Positions 26,856 through 36,050 of a DNA stretch of 64,000 bases are shown here, piece after piece. The DNA is from DASSKK01 sp035690495 (lineage in GTDB: Bacteria > Actinomycetota > Actinomycetes > Propionibacteriales > Nocardioidaceae), in assembly GCA_035690495.1 (NCBI GenBank), contig DASSKK010000002.1:27345-91344 (forward strand), in the 5' to 3' direction. Each line of letters opens with the position of its first letter. Position 1 is the stretch's first letter. A program made the translations under genes and the position numbers. The notes under the pieces are model-generated. The model did no database searches. It saw only the letters and a list, made by a program, of their open reading frames with translations, and was not told the origin of the DNA.

Positions 26856-27546
26856 ACTGCGGAATGTCGAGGAGCTTCTCGCGAACGGCGTACATCACTG
26901 CCTCCATGCGGGAGTGCAGCTGCAGCTTCTCCAAGATGTTGCGCACATGGTTCTTGACCGTGTTCTCGGAGATGAACAGCCGCTTGGCGATCTCCCGGTT
27001 GTTCAACCCCTGCGCGACCAGCTTGAGCACCTCGAGCTCACGGTCGGTCAGCCGGGGTGTCGGAAGCTGCTGGCGGTCGGAGCGCGACATCTGCTTGAAC
27101 TCGTCGAGCAGCTTGATTGCCATCGATGGGCTGATCAGCGACTGTCCGTCGGCCACCACCCGGATCGCCTGGGCCACCTCGTCGATCGAGGAGTCCTTGA
27201 GCAGGTATCCCGAGGCGCCGTTCTTCACCGCGTCGTAGAGGTCGGCCTCCTCGTCGCTGACGGTGAGCATGATGATCTGCGCGGTCGGGGCGGCGTCCTT
27301 GATCGCCACGCACGCCTCGATGCCCGACCTCTTGGGCATTCGCACGTCCATCAAGATCACGTCGGGCACGGTGCTTGCCGCCAGCTCGGTGGCGGCCACG
27401 CCGTCACCGGCCTCACCCACCACCGCGATGTCGTCCTCGACCTCGAGGAGCATCGTCAGGCCGCGGCGGAACAGCTCCTGGTCGTCCACGACCGCGACAC
27501 GAATGGGCTCACCGCCCGACTTGGCGCGCTGCTGGGGTCCCGTCAC
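26854..27546 (-). CDS. NarL/LuxR-family response regulator
   Basis: 230 residues. Receiver domain with acidic pair in VAVVDDQELFRRGL, phosphoacceptor Asp in VILMDVRMP and Lys in GYLLKDSS; LuxR-type HTH in LTDRELEVLKLVAQGLNNRE and IAKRLFISENTVKNHVRNIL. GTG at 27546 is preferred over ATG at 27573 because CATGAT lies six bases before it, the leaderless layout seen elsewhere in the window. No histidine kinase is adjacent. The same orphan regulator gene lies next to hpf in Streptomyces, as remembered. Confidence 0.92.
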   Translation of the reverse strand: MTGPQQRAKSGGEPIRVAVVDDQELFRRGLTMLLEVEDDIAVVGEAGDGVAATELAASTVPDVILMDVRMPKRSGIEACVAIKDAAPTAQIIMLTVSDEEADLYDAVKNGASGYLLKDSSIDEVAQAIRVVADGQSLISPSMAIKLLDEFKQMSRSDRQQLPTPRLTDRELEVLKLVAQGLNNREIAKRLFISENTVKNHVRNILEKLQLHSRMEAVMYAVREKLLDIPQ

Positions 27547-27552
27547 GGGTAG

Positions 27553-27558
27553 ATCATG
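27553..27558 (-). promoter_or_regulatory. Leaderless -10-like element of the response regulator
   Basis: CATGAT on the minus strand, six bases before the GTG at 27546. Confidence 0.45.
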
Positions 27559-27591
27559 GCATGACGGGGCCATGCTCGGGCAGGAACTCCC

Positions 27592-28212
27592 CTACGAGAC
27601 ATCCAGCGTGATCACCCCGTAGTCGTATCCGCGCCGCCGGTAGACCACAGACGGGCGCTCGCTCTCCTTGTCGACGAACAAGAAGAAGTCGTGACCGACC
27701 AGCTCCATCTCGTAGAGCGCCTGGTCGAGAGTCATCGGCGCCGCGACGTGGTGCTTCTCACGGACCACGAGCGGCCCGTCACCGAGGACGGCGATCGGGC
27801 CGAGATGGACTTCCCGCTCCTGGGCCGTCTGGTCGGTTGACGCCTGATCCTGCGCGGGCTCGACGCCGGAGAGCGCCTGCCCCACCGAGACCGGCGTGTG
27901 CCGGCCACGGTGCACCCGGCGCCGGTCGGCGGCGCGCCTCATCTGGGCCGCCATCTTCTCCATCGCCAGGTCGAGTGCGGCCATCTTGTCGTCGGCGGCG
28001 GCCTCGGCTCGGATGACCGGGCCCTTCGAGAAGGCGGTCAGCTGCACCCGGACGGCCCGGTCCTGCTGGCGCGGGTTGCGCTCCTTGCCCACCTCCACCT
28101 CGAGACGGGCAACGCGATGGTCGTGCTTCTCCAGTCGCGCGAGCTTCTCCTCCACGTGTTCGCGGAAGCGTTCCTTGAGCTCGACATGACGAGATTTCAG
28201 CACGATTTCCAC
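27592..28212 (-). CDS. hpf: Ribosome hibernation promoting factor, long form
   Basis: 206-residue long HPF/YfiA. N-terminal ribosome-binding domain (EIVLKSRHVELKERFREHVE to AEAAADDKMAALDLAMEKMA) and C-terminal dimerisation domain (REKHHVAAPMTLDQALYEME, VGHDFFLFVDKESERPSVVY, YGVITLDVS). It pairs 70S ribosomes into inactive 100S dimers in stationary phase. GTG at 28212 is fixed by GGGAGG five bases upstream; an in-frame extension to 28398 is rejected. It has a 320-base leader behind comF. Confidence 0.94.
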   Translation of the reverse strand: MEIVLKSRHVELKERFREHVEEKLARLEKHDHRVARLEVEVGKERNPRQQDRAVRVQLTAFSKGPVIRAEAAADDKMAALDLAMEKMAAQMRRAADRRRVHRGRHTPVSVGQALSGVEPAQDQASTDQTAQEREVHLGPIAVLGDGPLVVREKHHVAAPMTLDQALYEMELVGHDFFLFVDKESERPSVVYRRRGYDYGVITLDVS

Positions 28213-28532
28213 GACAACCTCCCGATCGATCTGGTGTCTGTCAAGGAGCCCGCCCGGCCGACCTGGTCTTCGACCCCACAACCGCCTGCTGAGGCCTCCG
28301 CAGCTTCCTGCCCTTCTCGGGCGCCACTCACGGCCTTCTCCCCCGGACCCGCCGCGTCGGACGGCGAGCGGGGGGCAGGACTTACCTCTAAGCCGCACCG
28401 TGATCCCACGCCGGGACTTGCGCCCCCGCTGTGGTTACGTGGACCGTTTCGCCTGCGACTGGCATCGGCTTGCCGACAGGTCCGTGACCCGCCGGCGCAA
28501 CCACGGACCCGGGCGGACTCCATGTACCGACG
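28213..28532. other. Long gene-free leader upstream of hpf
   Basis: 320 bases between comF and hpf, both minus strand. The only clear signal is TAGCGT at 28530-28535 (minus), overlapping the comF stop and lying six bases before an ATG at 28523 that opens a 108-codon frame running into hpf. It could be the hpf promoter with a long untranslated leader or a leaderless small reading frame; the predicted peptide resembles no family. No terminator hairpin recognised. Confidence 0.4.
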
Positions 28533-29303
28533 CTAGCCGGAGCGGCCGGCTTGCGGTAGGGAAGTTCCGCAAGTTCCGCGCCCTGGACCCAGCCGACGGC
28601 GTGTCGCGGCTATCGCGGCGATGCCGGCCACCGACAGCCCGGCCTGCTCGAGTGCACGCTGCGCCTCGCGGGCGGTCGCACCGGTGGTCACCACGTCGTC
28701 GACGACTACCAAGCGCGCACCCGCCGGGCGGGCACGCAGGGCTCGGCAGCGCATGGTCCCGGCCAGGTTGGTAGCGCGGTCCGTGGCCGTCAGACCGGCC
28801 TGGTCGGCGACCACCCCGCAGCCGAGCAGCAACGGGCACACCGTCGCCCTGATCCCGCTCGCCCGGAGCGCGGTCGCTGCGACCCGCGAGATCCGCAGCA
28901 GGGGATCGTGGCCACGAGCACGCACCACCCGCCGTCGCGACGGCACGGGTACGAGCAGAACCCGGCCCCCGTGTCCGGCCGACTCCTGACCCGAAGGCGC
29001 AGGCACCGTGAGGAGAAGGTCGGCGACGACTGTCGCGAGCACCGCACCGAGGGGCGAGGCGAGCGCCAGCACACCACGCTCCTTGTGCGCGTTGAGCAGT
29101 GTCTTCACCACGCCGTCGTAGTCGGCGGCGGCCATCGGCAGCACCAGGCCGGCCGGGGGCGGGGTCGGCCAGCAGACGCGACCGCCGCGCGGCAGCGCGC
29201 CGGCGCAGCCGCGGCACAGCGGCCTGCCGGGGGCCTCGCAGCCCGCACAGGCGACCCCGAGGAACAGGTCGCGGGCCGCGTCGTACCACCGCATGCGGTC
29301 CAT
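28533..29303 (-). CDS. ComF-family phosphoribosyltransferase-like protein
   Basis: 256 residues. Zinc-finger-like N-terminus with CAGCEAPGRPLCRGC, then a PRTase fold ending in the PRPP-binding loop RLVVVDDVVTTGATAREAQ. ComF proteins act in DNA uptake in Bacillus and are of unclear function in actinobacteria, where the gene lies next to hpf, as here. Start MDRMRWYDAARDLF at 29303 chosen from the conserved N-terminus; MRWYD at 29294 also possible. Confidence 0.88.
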   Translation of the reverse strand: MDRMRWYDAARDLFLGVACAGCEAPGRPLCRGCAGALPRGGRVCWPTPPPAGLVLPMAAADYDGVVKTLLNAHKERGVLALASPLGAVLATVVADLLLTVPAPSGQESAGHGGRVLLVPVPSRRRVVRARGHDPLLRISRVAATALRASGIRATVCPLLLGCGVVADQAGLTATDRATNLAGTMRCRALRARPAGARLVVVDDVVTTGATAREAQRALEQAGLSVAGIAAIAATRRRLGPGRGTCGTSLPQAGRSG

Positions 29304-29390
29304 GGTGCGTCCGCGCGGGGGTACCGCGGGCACTCAGGAACGGCACCGGTGGACAGCGCGCCACTCGACGAGCTCGTGGACGGTTTCCGG

Positions 29391-31172
29391 CTACCCGACG
29401 AACGTCGGCGAGCCCAGCCCGGCGCGGATGCCCGCTCCGGTCCAGCGTCCGTTGGGGGCCAGGGAGAACAGCTGTCCGTCCTTGGTGCCGATGTACAGCG
29501 GAGCGCCGGGCAGCGGCGAGGTCACCAGCCGGTTCGCGTGGTCGGCGAACAGCTGGGCGTCGGTGGCCACGTCGCCGCCAGCCTCGGAGCCGTCCACGGA
29601 CAGGACCAGGACCTGGGAGCTGCCCGGTGAGGGGCCGGTGAGCACGGCCACCGCAGCCGGCGTACGCCAGGCGATGTCACGGATCTCGCGCACGTGCTGG
29701 GCACGCAGCGGGAGCCGCACCGCCTTCAAGACCCCGCGCACCTTGCCGGAGTGGTCGCGCCGGATCCGCGACTCCAGCACCAGGTCGCGATGCTTGCCGT
29801 GCACCACCGCGATCAGCCGGGTGCCGTCTCGTGAGACCACGAACCTCTTCACGTGGGTCCCGCTGATTCCCGGCACGTCGAGCGCGCGCAGCTTGCCGTC
29901 GTGCACGACCGAGACCCTCGCTCCGTCGCTGGTGCGGTCTACCAGCCAGATCGTGTCGTAGAGGTCGAAGCTGGGGCGCAGCACATCGGTCCCGCCGCTG
30001 TAGATCGTGCGCACGTCGTGCTTCGTGGGCAGGGTGCCCGGGATCCTGTTGCGGTCCCCGCTCAGGACGGTCGTGCCGTCGTTGGTGACCGCGGCAATGT
30101 GCTGGGCTGACAGGTCGACGCCGATCGATCGCACGCCGAGCTTGAGCGCCCCGAACACGCCGGAGACGCGGTGCTCGTGTCCGTCGAGGATGATCACGAC
30201 CTTGCCGGCGCGCAGGCCGAACAGCGCCTGGGTGGCCCACTCGACGGCGGGGTCGTACTCCGACCACGTGTCCACCGGTACGTCGGGTCCCTGCGACGAC
30301 AGGTCGAGCGGGCTGCCGTCGACGGTGATCCGCATCCGCTCCACTCCGGACACCTGCTTGAGTGTCCAGGCCAGCTGGGCGAAGGCGAGCGTGAGGTGCT
30401 GGTCGTCGAGGCCGAGGATGTCCTGGCTGAGCGGCACGTCGGCGACGCCGTCGTGAGAGACCGGCACCGAGATGTCGGAGAGCTTGGTTCCGGAAGGGAT
30501 GTAGGTCCGCTCCGTGCCGAGCAGGTCCTGGTCGGGTCCACGCAGCAGACCCTGCACGAGCAGAGTCGTCACCTGCTCGCCGCCGGGCAGATAGACCGGC
30601 TCGGGGACGAGTACCTGGGTGGTCTTGTCGAAGTAGTACAAGAAGTACTGCTGGTAGAGCGACTCGAAGTGGGTCCGGGAGACGATCAGCGCATCCGGAG
30701 GGTGGCTGATCCGCCACTGGCCCTTCTGTCGCTCGAGGTGGAAGTGGTAGTGCAGGCCCTTGCCGCGGGTGGGATCGCCCAGCCACTCACCGCGGTTGTC
30801 GAGCTCGGTGACGTCCTCGAGGTCGACGTCGACCTCGCCCTTCTTGGTGACGGTCGGCGCCTGGCTCCGGTAGACGATGGTGGCCTTCTCCGGCACCCAC
30901 GTGGTGCTGCTCTCCGAAGTGAGGAACTGCCGGGCCACGACTGTGGACACCGGGGTGGCCTCCATGGCGCTCATGAACCCGCGCACGATCGCCGCCGGCG
31001 ACTCGCCCGGGTAGGGGCCGTCCGGGGTGAACACCACCGGCGGCTCCTCGTTGGTCTGCTGCTGCAGGGGCCCGGCTTGCACCGAGCCGCCGCGCGGAAG
31101 CGACACGCATCCGCCCGCCGCCAGCAGGATCACCGCAGCAATCAGCGCCGCGACGACCAGACGCCGGATCAC
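29391..31172 (-). CDS. lpqB: Lipoprotein LpqB
   Basis: 593-residue lipoprotein: signal MIRRLVVAALIAAVILLAAGGC with lipobox LAAGGC (Cys at residue 22). A GerMN-type domain (about residues 60-330, including LLVQGLLRGPDQDLLGTERT) is followed by a beta-propeller-like domain to the C-terminus. In mycobacteria LpqB binds the extracellular part of MtrB and tunes MtrA phosphorylation. ATG overlaps the mtrB stop by four bases, giving the conserved mtrA-mtrB-lpqB order. Confidence 0.96.
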   Translation of the reverse strand: MIRRLVVAALIAAVILLAAGGCVSLPRGGSVQAGPLQQQTNEEPPVVFTPDGPYPGESPAAIVRGFMSAMEATPVSTVVARQFLTSESSTTWVPEKATIVYRSQAPTVTKKGEVDVDLEDVTELDNRGEWLGDPTRGKGLHYHFHLERQKGQWRISHPPDALIVSRTHFESLYQQYFLYYFDKTTQVLVPEPVYLPGGEQVTTLLVQGLLRGPDQDLLGTERTYIPSGTKLSDISVPVSHDGVADVPLSQDILGLDDQHLTLAFAQLAWTLKQVSGVERMRITVDGSPLDLSSQGPDVPVDTWSEYDPAVEWATQALFGLRAGKVVIILDGHEHRVSGVFGALKLGVRSIGVDLSAQHIAAVTNDGTTVLSGDRNRIPGTLPTKHDVRTIYSGGTDVLRPSFDLYDTIWLVDRTSDGARVSVVHDGKLRALDVPGISGTHVKRFVVSRDGTRLIAVVHGKHRDLVLESRIRRDHSGKVRGVLKAVRLPLRAQHVREIRDIAWRTPAAVAVLTGPSPGSSQVLVLSVDGSEAGGDVATDAQLFADHANRLVTSPLPGAPLYIGTKDGQLFSLAPNGRWTGAGIRAGLGSPTFVG

Positions 31173-32800
31173 GGCGTGCCCGCGGGATGCTCGTCGAGGC
31201 GGGCGTAGCCGCCGCCGATCTCTGGGCTACGTGCGTCCGGCGGGACCAGTGGCAGTGGACTGCCGGTGATCCGGTCGCCGGCCCGGTGCGGCAGGGTCAA
31301 CCGGAACTGGGCGCCGTCGCCGGGTTCTCCCCACGCCTGCAGCCAGCCGCCGTGCAGGTGCGCGTCCTCCAGCGAGATCGCCAGTCCGAGCCCGGTGCCT
31401 CCCGTCGTGCGGGCACGTGCGGGGTCCGCGCGCCAGAACCGGTTGAACACCAGGGCCGCCTGCCCCGGCGCCAGGCCGATGCCGTGGTCGCGGACCGCGA
31501 GCGCCGTGGCTTGGTCGTCCGAGTCGACGTGGACGACGACGTCCTCGCTGCCCGCGTAGTCGATGGCGTTGGTCACCAGGTTGCGCACGATCCGCTCCAC
31601 GCGGCGTACGTCGGCCTCGGCGACGCAAGGGCGGGGCCCGGGCCGCACGACCACGTGGGTGCCGCGACGCTCGGCGAGGGCGCGGGTCGCCTCCACCACC
31701 CGGTGGGCGACGTCGACCAGGTTCACGTCCTCCAGGTCGAGGGCGGCGGCCCCGGCGTCGAACCGGCTGATCTCCAGCAGATCCGACAGCAGGAGCTCGA
31801 ACCGGTCGAGCTCGCGCTGCAGCAGCTCGGCTGCGCGGGCGGTGGACGGGTCGAACCGCTCGCGGGCGTCGTGCAGCACGTCACCGGCCATCCGGACCGT
31901 GGTCAGCGGCGTGCGCAGCTCGTGGGACACGTCGGACACGAAGCGCCGCTGCACCCGGGACAGCTCCTCGAGCTGGCGGATCTGCTTCTGCAGGCTCGCG
32001 GCCATCTGGTTGAACGACGTGCCGAGCCGGGCGATGTCGTCGTCGCCGCGCACGTGCATGCGCTCCTCCAGGCGCCCGGAGGCGAGCCGTTCGGCGACGC
32101 GGCGGGCCAGGCGCACGGGGGTGACGACCTGCCGGGTCACCAGCCAGGTCAGCCCGCCGATCAGCAGCAGCAGCAGGCCGCCGCCGGTCACCAGCGCGCG
32201 CCGCACCAGCGACAGGGTCTGCTGCTCCTCGGTCATCGGGAACAGGTAGTAGACGGTGTAGGTGCCCCCGTCGGCCGGAAGCGTCAGCTGGGCGCCCGCG
32301 ACAATCCCCGGAGTGCTGGACCGCCCGCTGTCGAAGCGGATCGGTGCGTAGGTCCACGAGGTGCCGGTCCGGTCGGGCCGCTCCACGACCCTTCGCAGCC
32401 GCTGCGGGACGCTGTCAGGGCGCACCCCGAGGGTGCTCCGCGTGCCGCTGCCCGCGGCCACCGCCTGACTGGTCCCCGCGATCGGCCCGGTGAGCACCAC
32501 GTCGTACCCCTGCACCGAGCCGCGGGTGACAATGCTCCGCAACTGCGCACTGGAGTCGAAGTCGGTGCCGCTGGCCGCGGACAGCCGCTGCTGGGCGTCC
32601 AGGGTCGCGCGAGACGCTTCGGCCACCGCGGAGGCGGTCCGCCCGGAGACCAGCCCGTCGGTCACCTGGCGCAGCAGCACCCAGCCGACCAGCGTGACGA
32701 CCACGGCCGAGATCAGCAGGGTGCTGATCACCACGCGCGCCTGGATGGACCGGCGCCAGATCGTCACGGCCCGGCGGACCCATGCCGCTGTGCGCGCCAT
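31169..32800 (-). CDS. mtrB: Two-component sensor kinase MtrB
   Basis: 543-residue histidine kinase. Helix 1 (VVISTLLISAVVVTLVGWVL), an extracellular sensor of about 170 residues, helix 2 (GGGLLLLLIGGLTWLVTRQV), HAMP linker, phosphoacceptor His in FVSDVSHELRTPLTT, and HATPase motifs N (RIVRNLVTNAIDYA), G1 (LAVRDHGIGLAPGQ) and G2 (TGGTGLGLAI). It phosphorylates MtrA and controls wall hydrolases and division in actinobacteria. ATG at 32800, five bases after the mtrA stop, excludes a longer in-frame alternative. Confidence 0.96.
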   Translation of the reverse strand: MARTAAWVRRAVTIWRRSIQARVVISTLLISAVVVTLVGWVLLRQVTDGLVSGRTASAVAEASRATLDAQQRLSAASGTDFDSSAQLRSIVTRGSVQGYDVVLTGPIAGTSQAVAAGSGTRSTLGVRPDSVPQRLRRVVERPDRTGTSWTYAPIRFDSGRSSTPGIVAGAQLTLPADGGTYTVYYLFPMTEEQQTLSLVRRALVTGGGLLLLLIGGLTWLVTRQVVTPVRLARRVAERLASGRLEERMHVRGDDDIARLGTSFNQMAASLQKQIRQLEELSRVQRRFVSDVSHELRTPLTTVRMAGDVLHDARERFDPSTARAAELLQRELDRFELLLSDLLEISRFDAGAAALDLEDVNLVDVAHRVVEATRALAERRGTHVVVRPGPRPCVAEADVRRVERIVRNLVTNAIDYAGSEDVVVHVDSDDQATALAVRDHGIGLAPGQAALVFNRFWRADPARARTTGGTGLGLAISLEDAHLHGGWLQAWGEPGDGAQFRLTLPHRAGDRITGSPLPLVPPDARSPEIGGGYARLDEHPAGTP

Positions 32801-32805
32801 CCGAC

Positions 32806-33504
32806 CTACCCGGACCCCGCCTTGTAGCCGACGCCGCGCACCGTCAACACGATCTCGGGGTTCTCGGGATCGTGCTCGACCTTCGAGCGAAGCCGTTGCA
32901 CGTGGACGTTCACCAGCCTTGTGTCCGCCGCGTGCCGGTAGCCCCACACCTGCTCGAGGAGCACCTCCCGGGTGAACACCTGCCATGGCTTGCGCGCCAG
33001 GCACACCAGCAGGTCGAACTCGAGGGGCGTCAAGGCGATCTGGTCGTCGTCGCGCGTGACGCTGTGGCCGGCGACGTCGATGGCCAGGTCGCCGATCGAC
33101 AGCGACTCCGGCGCCGGCTCCTCGAACCGGCGTACCCGTGCCCGGATCCGCGCCACGAGCTCCTTGGGCTTGAACGGCTTCACGACGTAGTCGTCAGCGC
33201 CCGACTCCAGCCCGACCACGACGTCGACGGTGTCGGTCTTCGCGGTCAGCATCACGATCGGGACTCCGGACTCCGCCCGGATCTGCTTGCACACGTCGAT
33301 GCCGTCCTTGCCCGGCAGCATCAGGTCGAGCAGCACCAGGTCGGGCCGGTAGTCACGGAAGTCCGCGAGCGCGCGCTCGCCGGTGGCGCAGACCCTCGAG
33401 TCGAAGCCCTCCTGGCGCAGAACGATCGAGAGCATCTCCGACAAGGCGGAGTCGTCGTCGACCACGAGGACCTTGCCCCGGCTGCCTGCCTCGACGTTCG
33501 CCAC
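32806..33504 (-). CDS. mtrA: Response regulator MtrA
   Basis: 232-residue OmpR-family regulator. Receiver domain with VLVVDDDSALSEML and phosphoacceptor D60 in LVLLDLMLPGKDG, LTAK, and a winged-helix DNA-binding domain (TPLEFDLLVCLARKPWQVFT, DTRLVNVHVQRLRSKVE). Nearly identical in length and motifs to mycobacterial MtrA, an essential regulator of division and wall genes. GTG start with AGAGGGG upstream. tmk, which sits between mtrA and sahH in M. tuberculosis, is absent. Confidence 0.97.
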   Translation of the reverse strand: MANVEAGSRGKVLVVDDDSALSEMLSIVLRQEGFDSRVCATGERALADFRDYRPDLVLLDLMLPGKDGIDVCKQIRAESGVPIVMLTAKTDTVDVVVGLESGADDYVVKPFKPKELVARIRARVRRFEEPAPESLSIGDLAIDVAGHSVTRDDDQIALTPLEFDLLVCLARKPWQVFTREVLLEQVWGYRHAADTRLVNVHVQRLRSKVEHDPENPEIVLTVRGVGYKAGSG

Positions 33505-33547
33505 GGTCCACCACCCCTCTTGTCAACAACCGGTGTTCGACGACCGG

Positions 33548-34987
33548 TCAGTAGCGGTACTGGTCGGACTTGTACGGACCGTCGACGGGGACGCCGAGGT
33601 ACGCAGACTGCTCCGCGGTCAGCTCCGTCAGCTCGACGCCGAGGGACTTCAGGTGCAGCCGGGCGACCTCCTCGTCGAGGTGCTTGGGCAGCACGTAGAC
33701 GCCGACGGGATATTCGCCGGGCTTGGTGAACAGCTCGATCTGGGCGAGCACCTGGTTCGTGAAAGAGTTCGACATCACGAACGACGGATGACCGGTCGCG
33801 TTCCCGAGGTTCAACAGCCGCCCCTCAGACAACACGATCACGGAGTTCCCCTCGGGGAACGTCCAGGTGTCCACCTGCGGCTTCACCTTAGTACGGGTGA
33901 TGCCGGGGAAGCCCTCCAGACCGGCCATGTCGATCTCGTTGTCGAAGTGCCCGATGTTGCCGAGGATCGCCTGGTGCTTCATCCGGCGCATCTGGTCCAC
34001 GGTGACCACGGCGCGGTTGCCCGTCGCGGTCACCACGATGTCGGCCTCCGGCAGCGCCTGCTCCAGGGTGGTGACCTGGTACCCCTCCATCGCCGCTTGG
34101 AGGGCGCAGATCGGGTCGATCTCGGTGACGATCACCCGGGCGCCCTGTCCGCGCAGGGACTCCGCACAGCCCTTGCCGACGTCGCCGTACCCGCAGACCA
34201 CCGCTACCTTGCCGCCGATCAGCACATCGGTGGCCCGGTTGATGCCGTCGATCAAGGAGTGGCGGCAGCCGTACTTGTTGTCGAACTTGGACTTCGTGAC
34301 GGAGTCGTTGACGTTGATCGCCGGGAAGAGCAGCGAGCCCTCCCTCATCATGTCGTAGAGCCGATGCACACCGGTCGTGGTCTCCTCGGTGACGCCCTTG
34401 ATGCCGTTGGCGATCGTCGTCCACCGGTGCGGGTCCGCGCTCAGCGCCTCACGCAGCGCCGTGAAGATCACCCGCTCCTCCGCGCTGGTGGCCGACGCGT
34501 CGTCGGGGGCGCGCCCCTCCTTCTCCGCCTGCACGCCGAGGTGCACCAGCAGGGTCGCGTCACCGCCGTCGTCGAGGATCATGTTGGCGGACGCGTCTCC
34601 CGGCCAGTCGAGGATCTGCTGAGTGCACCACCAGTACTCCTCCAGCGTCTCGCCCTTCCAGGCGAACACCGGCACACCCTTCGGATCCTCCGCCGTCCCC
34701 CCGGCCTCGGGCCGGCCCACGACGACCGCGGCCGCGGCGTGGTCCTGAGTGGAGAAGATGTTGCACGAGGCCCAGCGCACCTCGGCGCCGAGCGTCTCCA
34801 GAGTCTCGATGAGTACGGCGGTCTGCACCGTCATGTGCAAGGACCCGGCGATTCGGGCACCGGATAACGGCTTCGCTGCGCTGTAGCGCTCACGCATCGC
34901 CATCAGTCCCGGCATCTCGTGCTCGGCGAGCGTGATCTCGGCGCGACCGAACTCGGCCAGGCTCAGGTCGGCAACCTTGAAGTCCAT
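33548..34987 (-). CDS. sahH: S-adenosylhomocysteine hydrolase
   Basis: 479-residue NAD-dependent enzyme that splits S-adenosylhomocysteine to adenosine and homocysteine, keeping methylation reactions running. NAD-binding GYGDVGKGCAESLRGQGA, substrate regions SLHMTVQTAVLIETLETLGA and NVNDSVTKSKFDNKYGCRHS, and the C-terminal PYKSDQYRY found in all full-length enzymes. ATG at 34987 has AGAGG six bases upstream; the ATG two codons earlier would leave no spacing. Confidence 0.97.
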   Translation of the reverse strand: MDFKVADLSLAEFGRAEITLAEHEMPGLMAMRERYSAAKPLSGARIAGSLHMTVQTAVLIETLETLGAEVRWASCNIFSTQDHAAAAVVVGRPEAGGTAEDPKGVPVFAWKGETLEEYWWCTQQILDWPGDASANMILDDGGDATLLVHLGVQAEKEGRAPDDASATSAEERVIFTALREALSADPHRWTTIANGIKGVTEETTTGVHRLYDMMREGSLLFPAINVNDSVTKSKFDNKYGCRHSLIDGINRATDVLIGGKVAVVCGYGDVGKGCAESLRGQGARVIVTEIDPICALQAAMEGYQVTTLEQALPEADIVVTATGNRAVVTVDQMRRMKHQAILGNIGHFDNEIDMAGLEGFPGITRTKVKPQVDTWTFPEGNSVIVLSEGRLLNLGNATGHPSFVMSNSFTNQVLAQIELFTKPGEYPVGVYVLPKHLDEEVARLHLKSLGVELTELTAEQSAYLGVPVDGPYKSDQYRY

Positions 34988-35038
34988 CTGCATCCTCTGG
35001 GTCGGGTGTCCTCAACCCTCCCAGCGTACCCGTGGGCA

Positions 35039-35082
35039 GGGTGGCCGGGGGGCGAGCGGCGGGGTGGCCGGGGGCGAGCGCC
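35039..35082. repeat. Two imperfect 22-base tandem units
   Basis: GGGTGGCCGGGGGGCGAGCG (35039 on) is repeated with small changes from 35061 to 35082, in the gap between sahH and the CDF transporter gene. Low-complexity G-rich DNA; no function evident. Confidence 0.45.
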
Positions 35083-35097
35083 GGGTCCGCACCCCAA

Positions 35098-36048
35098 TCA
35101 CTCGGGCAAGCGACTCGGATCGAACAGGTCCGGCTCGAGGTAGATCACCGCCGCCGTCGGCTCGGCCTCCCGCACCGCACGTTCGGCCGCGTCGATGCAG
35201 GCCACGACGTCGGCCGCGGTGACATCTCCGGGCACCGCGATCTTCGCTCCGACCAACAACTCGTCAGGACCGAGGTGCTGGGTCCGCATGTGGATCAGAC
35301 CCACCACGCCGTCGGTGCCGGTGAGGGCCTCGGCGATCCGACGCTGCACGGGCGGAGTGGCTGCCTCACCGAGCAGCAGGCTCTTGGTCTCCACGCCGAG
35401 CACGACCGCGACCGCGACGAGCAGCAGGCCGATGGCCGTGGTTCCGGCGACGTCGAAGTAGCCGGATCCGGTCAGCTTCGAGAGGCCCACGCCGAGGAGC
35501 GCGAACGTGAGCCCGAGCAGGGCGGCGGAGTCCTCGAGGAGCACGACCGGCAGCTCGGGCGACTTGGCCCGCCGGATGAACTCGACCCAGCCGGCGTCAC
35601 CGCGGACCCGGTCGGCCTGCCCCTTGGCTGTCCGGAAGGACATGCCCTCCATCACCATGGCACCGACGAGCACCGCGATCGGCACCCACCAGAACCCGCT
35701 GGACAGCAGCTCGTCGGGATGGCCGGAATGCACCTCGCGGAACCTGTGGTAGGCCTCGTAGAGCGCGAACAGCCCGCCGACCGAGAAGAGCACCACCGCG
35801 ACCAGGAACGAGTACACGTAGCGTTCCCGGCCGAAGCCGAACGGGTGCTGGGGTGTCGCCGCCCGCTCGGCACGACGCGCCCCCAGCAGCAGCAGGCCCT
35901 GGTTTCCGGCATCGGCCACCGAGTGGATCGCCTCCGCCAGCATCGAGGACGCCCCGGTGAGCGCCCAGGCGACGAACTTCAGAACCGCGATGCCCGTGTT
36001 GGCCAGCAGTGCCGCCACGACGGCCTTGGTGCTCTCTCCCGTCGACAT
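35098..36048 (-). CDS. Cation diffusion facilitator transporter
   Basis: 316-residue CDF-family metal/proton antiporter, closest in style to the ZnT9-like group. Membrane helices with metal-site residues in EAIHSVADAGNQ and a second site in VLLEDSAALLGLTFALLGVG; the loop HPFGFGRERYVYSFLVAV is typical. A C-terminal cytoplasmic domain of about 85 residues ends the protein. Metal is probably Zn or Mn. It overlaps no neighbour but starts two bases after the SIS gene ends, so the two are likely cotranscribed. Confidence 0.92.
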   Translation of the reverse strand: MSTGESTKAVVAALLANTGIAVLKFVAWALTGASSMLAEAIHSVADAGNQGLLLLGARRAERAATPQHPFGFGRERYVYSFLVAVVLFSVGGLFALYEAYHRFREVHSGHPDELLSSGFWWVPIAVLVGAMVMEGMSFRTAKGQADRVRGDAGWVEFIRRAKSPELPVVLLEDSAALLGLTFALLGVGLSKLTGSGYFDVAGTTAIGLLLVAVAVVLGVETKSLLLGEAATPPVQRRIAEALTGTDGVVGLIHMRTQHLGPDELLVGAKIAVPGDVTAADVVACIDAAERAVREAEPTAAVIYLEPDLFDPSRLPE

Positions 36049-36050
36049 GC

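Noticed and set aside
34988..35097. SAH-responsive riboswitch ahead of sahH
   Set aside because: Only about 110 bases are available, a ribosome site lies right before the start, and I could not find a conserved riboswitch core.
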